Positions 1 to 5,630 of a stretch of DNA of 8,165 nucleotides are shown one piece after another. The position numbers were made by a program, and so were the translations under genes. The stretch covers positions 1 to 8,165 of the forward strand of contig JABDPP010000033.1 of assembly GCA_013042765.1 (NCBI GenBank), in the 5' to 3' direction. This DNA is from Litoreibacter sp. GTDB taxonomy: Bacteria; Pseudomonadota; Alphaproteobacteria; Rhodobacterales; Rhodobacteraceae. The notes under the pieces are model-generated. The model saw only the letters and a list, made by a program, of their open reading frames with translations. It was not told the origin of the DNA and did not search any database. Each line of letters starts with the position of its first letter. Within the stretch, counting starts at the first letter, position 1.

Positions 1-314
1 GGATAGATGAAATCACGATCAGCCGCGCCGCGCGTGATCTGCAAGTAAACCAGGCCCTCTTCGACGTCGTTCTCGGCCACCAGTCTGCGGTGGATCTCCA
101 GAAGTTCGTCCATGGTAACCGGTGAGGCCATTTCCAGCTCGTTCAGGGAACGCTCCAGGCGCCGCGCATGGCCTTCAAAATCGATCAGTTTGCCACCCAA
201 GACGCTGGTGACCTCGTAAACTCCATCAGCGAACAGGAAGCCGCGGTCGAAGACGGAAACTTTCGCCTCCTCCTCGGGAACAAAGTCTCCGTTGACATAG
301 ACGATGCGGCTCAT
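1..314 (-). CDS. dat: D-amino-acid transaminase (class IV aminotransferase), N-terminal part, cut by window edge
   Basis: This pyridoxal-phosphate fold-type IV aminotransferase probably interconverts D-alanine plus 2-oxoglutarate with pyruvate plus D-glutamate in the cytoplasm. The 104 visible residues begin MSRIVYVNGDFVPEEEAKVS. They include the family hallmark FDRGFLFADGVYEV at about residues 22-35, then RRLERSLNEL near 51-60 and LVYLQITRGAADRDF near 88-102. The catalytic lysine and cofactor-binding residues lie beyond the window. The ATG at 314-312 is chosen because AGGAG stands just upstream and the family N-terminus fits. The gene starts only 12 nt after the dgcA stop, so it is very probably the third gene of the dgcN-dgcA operon. 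Branched-chain aminotransferases and aminodeoxychorismate lyase share the fold. The sequence and the D-glutamate context favour the D-amino-acid type, but substrate range cannot be read from this fragment. Confidence 0.85.
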   Translation of the reverse strand, partial: MSRIVYVNGDFVPEEEAKVSVFDRGFLFADGVYEVTSVLGGKLIDFEGHARRLERSLNELEMASPVTMDELLEIHRRLVAENDVEEGLVYLQITRGAADRDFIY

Positions 315-326
315 GGTGGTGGTCTC

Positions 327-1292
327 CTATCCCCAAAGGCCGGGTGTGGCAGGATGCACACCGGCAGAGTCGATTGCTAAAGGCTGGTCACGGTCTTCGG
401 CCAACAGCAGCGGCGCGTCAAGGTCCGTCACATCCGCACCCTGCGCAACGAGAACCGCCGGCGCCATCGCGAGCGAAGATCCGATCATGCATCCGACCAT
501 GATACCGTAGCCTTCAGAGCGCGCGGCGTCGCGCAGCGCCAGCGCCTCGGTCAGCCCGCCAGTTTTGTCGAGCTTGATATTGACGAGGTCGTACTTGCCT
601 TTGAGCGCAGGCAGTGAGGCGCGGTCGTGACAGGCTTCGTCAGCGCAAATGGGAACCGGGCGCGCGATCTCCGAAAGCGCGTCGTCAGCGCCAGCCGGCA
701 GCGGTTGTTCGACGAGTGTCACACCCAGTCGCTGCAGATGCGGGACGAGATCGGCATAGACCTCCGCCGTCCAGCCCTCGTTTGCATCCACGATGATCTT
801 TGTGTCTGGCGCACCGCGGCGCACGGCCTCAAGCCGCGCCATGTCATCCGTCGTCCCCAGCTTGATCTTGAGGATCGGACGGGCGCGATGCTTTGCCGCC
901 GCGCGTTCCATGCGCTCGGGCGTGTCCAGAGAAAGCGTATAGGCTGTTATTTCGGGTTTTGGCGCAGACAAACCGGCAAGTTTCCAGACCGGCTCGCCCG
1001 AGGTCTTGGCCTCCAGATCCCACAGCGCGCAGTCCACGGCGTTTCGCGCGGCCCCCGCAGGCAAGGCATCCTGCAGATCGGCGTGCGAAATATCAGCGGG
1101 CAGAGCCTCGATCTGGGCGATCACGCTCTCCAGCGTCTCGCCATATCGCGCATAGGGCACGCATTCGCCACACCCCCGATTGCCATCGCGGCGAATATCC
1201 ACCGTCAGCACCTGCGCCTCAGTGCGGGATCCGCGGGAGATCGTGAACACTTCGGCCAGCTGAAAGCTGTCAGCCGTTACCGTAATTGTCAT
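327..1292 (-). CDS. dgcA: N-acetyl-D-glutamate racemase DgcA (enolase superfamily, dipeptide-epimerase-like)
   Basis: This 321-residue enolase-superfamily protein has the layout of Ala-Glu dipeptide epimerases: a capping domain at about 1-100, then a TIM barrel. Visible catalytic features are the KIK motif (K142, K144), metal ligands in VDANEGW (D169), VEQPL (E195) and ADE (D218), and the opposing lysine in NIKLDKTGG (K240), followed by MVGCMIGSS near 265-273. Two lysines facing each other across the barrel fit a 1,1-proton-transfer racemase. Automatic annotation would say dipeptide epimerase. I call DgcA because it directly follows dgcN, with which it is paired in the described D-glutamate pathway, where it converts N-acetyl-D-glutamate to N-acetyl-L-glutamate. 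GAGGA lies 6 nt before the ATG, and dgcN ends 38 nt upstream. The fold is near certain; the substrate rests on context. Confidence 0.87.
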   Translation of the reverse strand: MTITVTADSFQLAEVFTISRGSRTEAQVLTVDIRRDGNRGCGECVPYARYGETLESVIAQIEALPADISHADLQDALPAGAARNAVDCALWDLEAKTSGEPVWKLAGLSAPKPEITAYTLSLDTPERMERAAAKHRARPILKIKLGTTDDMARLEAVRRGAPDTKIIVDANEGWTAEVYADLVPHLQRLGVTLVEQPLPAGADDALSEIARPVPICADEACHDRASLPALKGKYDLVNIKLDKTGGLTEALALRDAARSEGYGIMVGCMIGSSLAMAPAVLVAQGADVTDLDAPLLLAEDRDQPLAIDSAGVHPATPGLWG

Positions 1293-1330
1293 GTGCGTTC
1301 CTCACCCGCCGAACTCGCGCCCTGACGCCT

Positions 1331-2332
1331 TCAGATCTGTGCCAGTGCATCTACCAATCGACCGGCACCGTGCCGGAAAGGGTCAACCGTTGGCAAGCCC
1401 ATACGGGCCTCGACATCGGACAGATAGGCCACAGCCTCTGCTTCAGACAGATGCTGGGTATTGACCGAGATACCGGCCACCTCGCAGGCGGGGTTGGCCA
1501 CGCGCGCCATGTGCAGCGCGGTATCGCGTAGCTGCTCTAGCGCAGGCTGCTGGTAATCCGGCAAACCACGCATATGGGCGCGGGTCGGTTCGTGGCACAA
1601 AACCAGCGCATCAGGCTGTCCCCCATGCACAAGCGCCATGGTCACGCCCGAATAGGAGACGTGAAAAAGGCTGCCCTGCCCCTCGATATGATCCCAATGA
1701 TCATCGTCGTTGTCCGGCGTAAGATACTCGACAGCACCCGCCAGAAAATCCGCGATCACGGCATCGAGCGGCACACCGCCCCCGGTGATCAGGATCCCGG
1801 TCTGCCCCGTCGGGCGGAAGGTGGACTTCATGCCGCGCTTGCGCATCTCCGCATCCATGGCTAGTCCGGTGTACATTTTCCCCACGGAACAATCAGTTCC
1901 CACGGCGAGGCAGCGCTTCCCGCTCCGCTTGACGCCATTTGCAATCGGATAGGCCACAGACGGCACCCGCACATCATGAAGCGTGCGGCCGTTCACGCGC
2001 GCTGCCGCAACCAGTTCATCCTCATCGCGCAGCAAGTTATGCAGGCCCGAAGCCAGATCGAACCCCATCCGCAACGCCTCGACGAGAACCTCTTTCCAAG
2101 CGTTCGAAATATAGCCGCCCCGGTTGGCAACCCCAATGACCAGCGTCCGGGCGCCTGCCGCTTTCGCTTCTTCCAGCGTCAGATCCGGAAGACCAACGCT
2201 CGTGTTGCAGTCGGGCAACCGGAACTGACCCGCGGCATTCTCAGGGCGCCAGTCCTTGATGCCCTGCGCCACTTTCGCCGCCAGTCCGTCCTGCGCATCG
2301 CCTAGGAACAAAAGGTAAGGGGTTTGGATCAT
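1331..2332 (-). CDS. dgcN: D-glutamate N-acetyltransferase DgcN (DUF1611 family)
   Basis: This 333-residue cytoplasmic protein belongs to the DUF1611 family, long annotated only as a P-loop-like protein of unknown function. It shows a Walker-A-like GTDCSVGKM at residues 145-153, GQTG at 166-169, the conserved WDHIEGQGSLFH segment at about 213-224, and LCHEPTRAHMRG at about 245-256. Published work on marine Proteobacteria and haloarchaea, as I recall it, describes such a protein as DgcN, which acetylates D-glutamate to N-acetyl-D-glutamate for the partner racemase. It is not of the GNAT type. The ATG at 2332-2330 has GGAG 7 nt upstream. The gene is first in its unit, behind a 140-nt AT-rich gap, with dgcA 38 nt downstream. 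Family and pairing are strong; the acetyl donor and substrate are transferred from literature. Confidence 0.87.
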   Translation of the reverse strand: MIQTPYLLFLGDAQDGLAAKVAQGIKDWRPENAAGQFRLPDCNTSVGLPDLTLEEAKAAGARTLVIGVANRGGYISNAWKEVLVEALRMGFDLASGLHNLLRDEDELVAAARVNGRTLHDVRVPSVAYPIANGVKRSGKRCLAVGTDCSVGKMYTGLAMDAEMRKRGMKSTFRPTGQTGILITGGGVPLDAVIADFLAGAVEYLTPDNDDDHWDHIEGQGSLFHVSYSGVTMALVHGGQPDALVLCHEPTRAHMRGLPDYQQPALEQLRDTALHMARVANPACEVAGISVNTQHLSEAEAVAYLSDVEARMGLPTVDPFRHGAGRLVDALAQI

Positions 2333-2472
2333 CTTACTTCTCCGTCATGTTTGCGCGGAGCTTAAGAAAATTGGCTGGTAGGACTTGGCAAAGTTCAACG
2401 GCTTTGGGAGAAAATAAACAATACTGATCTGAAAAAATTGTAATTGTTCGAATAAAATTGCGTGAATGAAAA
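2333..2472 (-). promoter_or_regulatory. AT-rich control region upstream of dgcN
   Basis: This 140-nt gap separates the TIM-barrel gene from dgcN and is far richer in A and T than the genes around it, especially 2410-2460. It contains an inverted repeat, AACAAT at 2417-2422 and ATTGTT at 2443-2448, with 20 nt between the arms. It also contains an ATT-N11-AAT element at 2437-2453, the general form of a LysR-type regulator site. GGAG before the dgcN ATG lies at its low end. I find no strong -35/-10 pair and no terminator hairpin. That it holds the dgcN promoter is inferred from position and composition; no regulator gene is in the window. Confidence 0.45.
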
Positions 2473-3309
2473 TCAGTTTCGGAGATCGTCCCAAATCTCG
2501 CGAATCCATTTCTGTATCACCTTCGCCTCCTGCCAGCGGTTCGACATCTCCCGACCGTCCGGCCCCGTCATTGCATATTCCGGTGGCCCCAGCTCACAGA
2601 CAAAGATGCAGTCTCCCGTCGAGTTTCTATCCCGCCACGCGCTCAAGCCTTCACGCCACCAGCCCTTGAAGAGTTCCACCCATTTCTGGTTCTGCGGAAA
2701 ATTAAGCTGAAGCTGGATTTGCTGCCGACTTGCTACGCGCCCCTGAAAACTGTCAGAGCGCTCCAGAACACGGCTGATCAACCCCAAATCATGATCAGAC
2801 AGCGGGAACCAGAATTCGCGATCCACCACATAATGCGACAGGTCGGCGCAAATCCGCATCTCCGGGATGCGATCGAGCAGTTGCAGCGTCGTGTAGAGGT
2901 CATTGGTGATGCAATTTCGGTGGGTCTCGAACTGGATTGGCATACCGATGCGGTCCGACATATTGATCCAGGCCTCGATGACAGGGATCATCTCATCTAG
3001 CGTGATCGGCATGACCTGCCCGATCACGTCGACAAAAGGCGCCCCGAAATCCGCAGCCATATACAACGTGTCTTCTAGGCTATCGATCGTCTTAGGGAAG
3101 GCCACGATCAGCGGCGTCAGGCCGTTTTGCTCCATATATGGGCGGACCGCATGAGCCGTGGCGACGTCCGAAGCACCAAGATCAATCGCCATACCATCGA
3201 AACCTGCGCCCACAACCATTTCGCAGACTTGATCATAGGGCAGTTTGACGCCGCTCTGATCATGCGGCTGCATCGCCCAAAGCGAAGTATAGACCTTGAG
3301 GTCGTTCAC
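2473..3309 (-). CDS. Sugar-phosphate isomerase/epimerase-like TIM-barrel protein
   Basis: This 278-residue protein resembles the xylose-isomerase-like TIM-barrel family (AP endonuclease 2 fold), which contains sugar epimerases, isomerases and dehydratases that use a divalent metal. Candidate metal residues are E128 in FETHRN, D156 and H159 in ADLSHYVV, and E229 in CELGPPEY. The usual third-ligand histidine seems to be a glutamine (Q189 in SFQGRVAS). There is no signal peptide, so it is presumably cytoplasmic. I place the start at GTG 3309-3307. It overlaps the desaturase stop as GTGA, and the protein begins MNDLKVYTSLW as expected for the family; the next in-frame Met is residue 13. GGCGGA sits too close to be an ideal ribosome site, so translation is probably coupled. 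The substrate is unknown, and sharing a transcript with a membrane oxygenase suggests a joint pathway. Confidence 0.8.
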   Translation of the reverse strand: MNDLKVYTSLWAMQPHDQSGVKLPYDQVCEMVVGAGFDGMAIDLGASDVATAHAVRPYMEQNGLTPLIVAFPKTIDSLEDTLYMAADFGAPFVDVIGQVMPITLDEMIPVIEAWINMSDRIGMPIQFETHRNCITNDLYTTLQLLDRIPEMRICADLSHYVVDREFWFPLSDHDLGLISRVLERSDSFQGRVASRQQIQLQLNFPQNQKWVELFKGWWREGLSAWRDRNSTGDCIFVCELGPPEYAMTGPDGREMSNRWQEAKVIQKWIREIWDDLRN

Positions 3310-4289
3310 TCCGCCGGCACGCGCGCCGTCCGGCCACCCTCGAGCGGCACGATCCAGACCTCGTTCATAGGATACTGGCTCTCATCTTTCTGGGCCAGTT
3401 TGCGGATCACCTCGATCTGGAACTCGATCCAACCCATGCGGTGCACATTGCCCGCGGCGACCTCGATCTTGTCGTTGAGTGCACGCAACTTCCAGAACGG
3501 GACCGCGGGAAACGTATGATGCGCCGTGTGGTAGGGCATCTGCCAGCACAGCCAGCGGATCAGCGCATTGGCCCGGGTCGAGCGGGTATTCTCGAGAATA
3601 TCATCCTCGTGGCTCAACCCCAGGTGTTCGATGGTGTTCTGCAGTTGGTGGATGGGTTTCGTCAGCACCATCGGTACAATCCAGAACGTCAGCACAGCCC
3701 AGCTTCCGGCCAGAACCGAAATGAGCACAATCGCCAGATAGAGGACGACATGTACCCGCGCCTCGCGGATCACGCGGGTCTCTTCCTCTGGGCGGATATA
3801 GGGCTCCACGATGACCCCTCGCGCGCGCCGGATCAGACCCACTACACGATTGCGCCAATAGGTCACTCCGAACAGCCAGAGCAGGTAGGTGGTCAGCGTG
3901 TACGGCTCCCGCACCAGTTCTCCGTCTCGCTCCCAGTCCTGCGTGTACTGATGATGGGCAAAATGCATGATCTGATCGAAATCGCGGGGGAAGATCTGAA
4001 TGAACCCGATTATGCGGCCAAAGAGCGTGTTAAGTCTGCGTGTTCTGAAAACCGTTGCGTGGCTCAACTCGTGCTGTGCGGCGTAAAGAAAATTCAACAA
4101 CACCCCGAGCGCCAAACCAGTGAGCAGGATCCAACCCGTTCCAAGGGCGAGCGCGTGAAGGTAGCCGAACAGTCCGATCGCCACCAGATGGCTTCCCATC
4201 TGAAGAGCCCCCCGCGCATCGGACCGCGACGTCAGCTCCCGCAACTCTGCAGGTGTTAAAAGCTTGCGACGTGAGAAACTGGCGTCCAT
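3306..4289 (-). CDS. Membrane fatty-acid desaturase/hydroxylase-type di-iron enzyme
   Basis: This 327-residue integral membrane protein carries the three histidine boxes of the fatty-acid desaturase superfamily: HELSH at 73-77, HFAHH at 109-113 and HTAHH at 254-258. Further histidines lie in the IEHLGLSHE segment (about 220-228). Hydrophobic segments lie at roughly 31-50, 51-70, 131-147 and 180-209. Such enzymes bind two irons and use O2 to desaturate or hydroxylate acyl chains, and some members act on small molecules, for example RtxC in rhizobitoxine synthesis. The ATG at 4289-4287 has GGAGG 5 nt upstream, a strong site. The gene is first of two and overlaps the TIM-barrel gene by 4 nt. It appears intact, with no key histidine missing. 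The substrate cannot be told from sequence. Confidence 0.85.
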   Translation of the reverse strand: MDASFSRRKLLTPAELRELTSRSDARGALQMGSHLVAIGLFGYLHALALGTGWILLTGLALGVLLNFLYAAQHELSHATVFRTRRLNTLFGRIIGFIQIFPRDFDQIMHFAHHQYTQDWERDGELVREPYTLTTYLLWLFGVTYWRNRVVGLIRRARGVIVEPYIRPEEETRVIREARVHVVLYLAIVLISVLAGSWAVLTFWIVPMVLTKPIHQLQNTIEHLGLSHEDDILENTRSTRANALIRWLCWQMPYHTAHHTFPAVPFWKLRALNDKIEVAAGNVHRMGWIEFQIEVIRKLAQKDESQYPMNEVWIVPLEGGRTARVPAE

Positions 4290-4294
4290 GGCAT

Positions 4295-4299
4295 CCTCC
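4295..4299 (-). promoter_or_regulatory. Ribosome binding site of the desaturase gene
   Basis: GGAGG on the minus strand stands 5 nt before the ATG at 4289. It is a full consensus match and fixes the start. It is the strongest Shine-Dalgarno sequence in the window. Confidence 0.8.
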
Positions 4300-4311
4300 G
4301 TTCAGCGACGG

Positions 4312-4355
4312 ATGATAGGCCCGGAATGCACTTCTGGGAAAGCGTTTTATGACAG
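4312..4355 (-). promoter_or_regulatory. Candidate promoter with Pho-box-like half-site upstream of the desaturase gene
   Basis: On the minus strand TATCAT (4317-4312) matches a sigma-70 -10 box at five of six positions. TTCCCA (4340-4335), a weaker -35, lies 17 nt upstream of it. Further upstream CTGTCAT (4355-4349) followed by AAAA matches the first repeat of the PhoB box exactly. The second repeat, 11 nt on, does not match (CGCTTTC), and the spacing to the -10 is about 10 nt longer than in classic Pho promoters. The promoter call is moderate and phosphate control is speculative. The stretch lies in the 80-nt gap between the small hypothetical gene and the desaturase. Confidence 0.4.
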
Positions 4356-4369
4356 TTGAAGAAGTCCGC

Positions 4370-4720
4370 TCAATGCGACTTCAACAAGGCGACCGGCGCG
4401 TTCTTGTCACGCTCGAAATCAACCGCGGGGCGATCGGCAGCCCGCGTATTGCGTTTGAATTCGAAACGCATCTCCTCGCCTTGGAGATCCGATGCCACGA
4501 TCAAGGCTTGGTAGAGATGCTTCGACCCGTCGAAAATATCGACGAAGCCACGCAATTGTGGTGCCTCCGCCGCATCGACGGCGAAATTATTCTCTTCAAA
4601 CTTGAGGATGGGGATCATCTTGTCGCCGGCTTGTACACGCAAACGGGCGCGTTTTCGGCGATCTGATTTCAAGGCCAGTTTGAGGCCTTCACGGACTTCT
4701 TTGGACAAATACATCGACAT
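4370..4720 (-). CDS. Conserved-type hypothetical protein, 116 residues
   Basis: I do not recognise a characterised family. The protein begins MSMYLSKEVREGLKLALKSD, has a basic patch RRKRARLR at about 21-28, then a stretch that reads as beta-rich to about residue 90 (GFVDIFDGSKHLYQALIVAS near 58-77). It has no signal peptide or membrane segment. The RxxxR patch followed by beta strands faintly recalls PilZ domains, but the DxSxxG motif is absent, so I do not call it PilZ. The reading frame is open up to 4783. I choose the ATG at 4720 because GGAAG lies about 6 nt upstream and the extra 21 residues look like translated leader. Similar short proteins occur, to my recollection, in other roseobacters. 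It sits 86 nt after cobM in the same direction, so it may be the tail of the cob operon or separately transcribed. Confidence 0.7.
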   Translation of the reverse strand: MSMYLSKEVREGLKLALKSDRRKRARLRVQAGDKMIPILKFEENNFAVDAAEAPQLRGFVDIFDGSKHLYQALIVASDLQGEEMRFEFKRNTRAADRPAVDFERDKNAPVALLKSH

Positions 4721-4806
4721 GGCAAACTTCCAGGTCAGGAACACTACAGACCTCAAAATTGGCGTATTTTTCTCTAAGATCAAGAAAATATTCGCAAAAT
4801 TCCCAT
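4721..4806 (-). promoter_or_regulatory. AT-rich gap between cobM and the small hypothetical gene, possible weak promoter
   Basis: This 86-nt gap is markedly AT-rich. On the minus strand TTGATC (4783-4778) and AATTTT (4760-4755) are 17 nt apart and could be a weak sigma-70 pair, though the -10 matches at only three of six positions. There is no hairpin followed by a T run that would end the cob transcript here, so read-through from cobM is equally possible. Confidence 0.25.
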
Positions 4807-5583
4807 TTACGCTTTCGAAACCCGCACACGAGGCCTCAAAACATGCGGCGTCTCGGCGTCGTAGAGCGCGGAATCGCGGAAATCCTTGATCTCCGCCAGC
4901 GCGGGCCCAACGAGAATCAGCGCGGTCCGCGTGATCTTCTCAGCCCGAACTCTTTTGCGGATATCGGCCAGCGTGCCCCGTAGAAACAGCTGATCCGGCC
5001 AGGACGCGCGATAGGCCACCACAACCGGACAATCCGCACCGTAATGCGGGATCAGTTGCCGCTCGATCTCACGCAAGGCCCGTATGCCGAGATGGATCGC
5101 CAGAGTCGCACCGGTTCTCGCGAAGTTCTCGAGGGTCTCCCCCGACGGCATCGAGGTTGATTTCATCGACATTCGGGTCAGCACAATAGATTGGGCGATT
5201 TCGGGAACCGTCAGTTCCTGCCCCAGCGCCGCCGCCGCTGCTGCATAGGCTGGCACGCCGGGAATGATCTCGTAGGCGATCCCGTCCGCCTTCAGTCGCC
5301 TGATCTGTTCGGCGATCGCACCATAAAGCGACGGATCCCCCGAATGGACCCGCGCCACATCCTGGCCAGCCCCGTGCGCCTCGAGAATCTGCGCATGCGT
5401 CTCATCCAGCGTCATCGTTGCAGTATCACGCACCAGTGCCCCCTCCGGCGCGCATGCCACGACCTCAGCAGGCACCAGCGAGCCCGCGTAAAGGCAGACC
5501 GGGCAGCGCGAAATAACCCTCTGAGCCTTCAGGGTCAGGAGCTCCGGATCCCCCGGCCCCGCGCCGATAAAATAAACCGTCAT
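4807..5583 (-). CDS. cobM: Precorrin-4 C11-methyltransferase CobM
   Basis: This 258-residue tetrapyrrole methylase adds a methyl group from S-adenosylmethionine to C-11 of precorrin-4, giving precorrin-5, in cytoplasmic B12 synthesis. The N-terminus MTVYFIGAGPGDPELLTLKA holds the SAM-binding glycine loop (GAGPGDPEL, 7-15). HSGDPSLYG at 80-88 is the second signature and PGVPAYAAAAA at about 108-118 the third. Length and ends match the CobM/CbiF family. I choose the ATG at 5583 because the family starts there and AAGGG lies 7 nt upstream. The frame stays open to a GTG at 5634 that overlaps the cobJ stop as GTGA, which would add 17 poorly conserved residues. It is the last clear cob gene in the window. 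CbiF, the cobalt-containing counterpart, is very similar, so the metal state is not decided by this gene. Confidence 0.93.
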   Translation of the reverse strand: MTVYFIGAGPGDPELLTLKAQRVISRCPVCLYAGSLVPAEVVACAPEGALVRDTATMTLDETHAQILEAHGAGQDVARVHSGDPSLYGAIAEQIRRLKADGIAYEIIPGVPAYAAAAAALGQELTVPEIAQSIVLTRMSMKSTSMPSGETLENFARTGATLAIHLGIRALREIERQLIPHYGADCPVVVAYRASWPDQLFLRGTLADIRKRVRAEKITRTALILVGPALAEIKDFRDSALYDAETPHVLRPRVRVSKA

Positions 5584-5630
5584 GCCTTCACCCTTCATTT
5601 CTCCGGAAATATCCCCGCCGGAGGCGTCGC

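Noticed and set aside
327..1292. Plain annotation of DgcA as L-Ala-D/L-Glu dipeptide epimerase or muconate cycloisomerase
   Set aside because: The fold allows it, but direct pairing with the DUF1611 protein and a D-amino-acid transaminase fits the N-acetyl-D-glutamate racemase role better.
627..1325. Plus-strand open frame of 232 codons opposite dgcA
   Set aside because: It mirrors dgcA, lacks any known motif and has no convincing ribosome site, while the minus-strand frame has the full enolase catalytic set.
2417..2448. Inverted repeat as a possible intrinsic terminator of the TIM-barrel gene
   Set aside because: The arms are only 6 nt, AT-only apart from one C/G pair, with a 20-nt loop and no T run in the right place. 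A regulator site is the better reading.
3441..4259. Long plus-strand open frame (272 codons) opposite the desaturase
   Set aside because: It is antisense to a gene with all three histidine boxes. Its own translation is rich in Arg, Gln and His with no recognisable domain, typical of GC-rich shadow frames.
4290..4369. Cobalamin riboswitch or other structured RNA near the cob genes
   Set aside because: The gaps of 80 and 86 nt are too short for a B12 riboswitch, lie downstream of the cob genes and show no B12-box-like sequence. A leader for this operon would be beyond 8165.
4349..4666. Plus-strand open frame of 105 codons overlapping the small hypothetical gene
   Set aside because: The minus-strand frame has a ribosome site, cob operon direction and a more protein-like sequence. 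I judged the plus frame a shadow, though neither has a recognised family.
4721..4783. Longer N-terminus (21 more residues) for the small hypothetical protein
   Set aside because: The extension lies in the AT-rich gap, has no ribosome site ahead of it and lacks the character of the rest, while the ATG at 4720 has GGAAG well placed.
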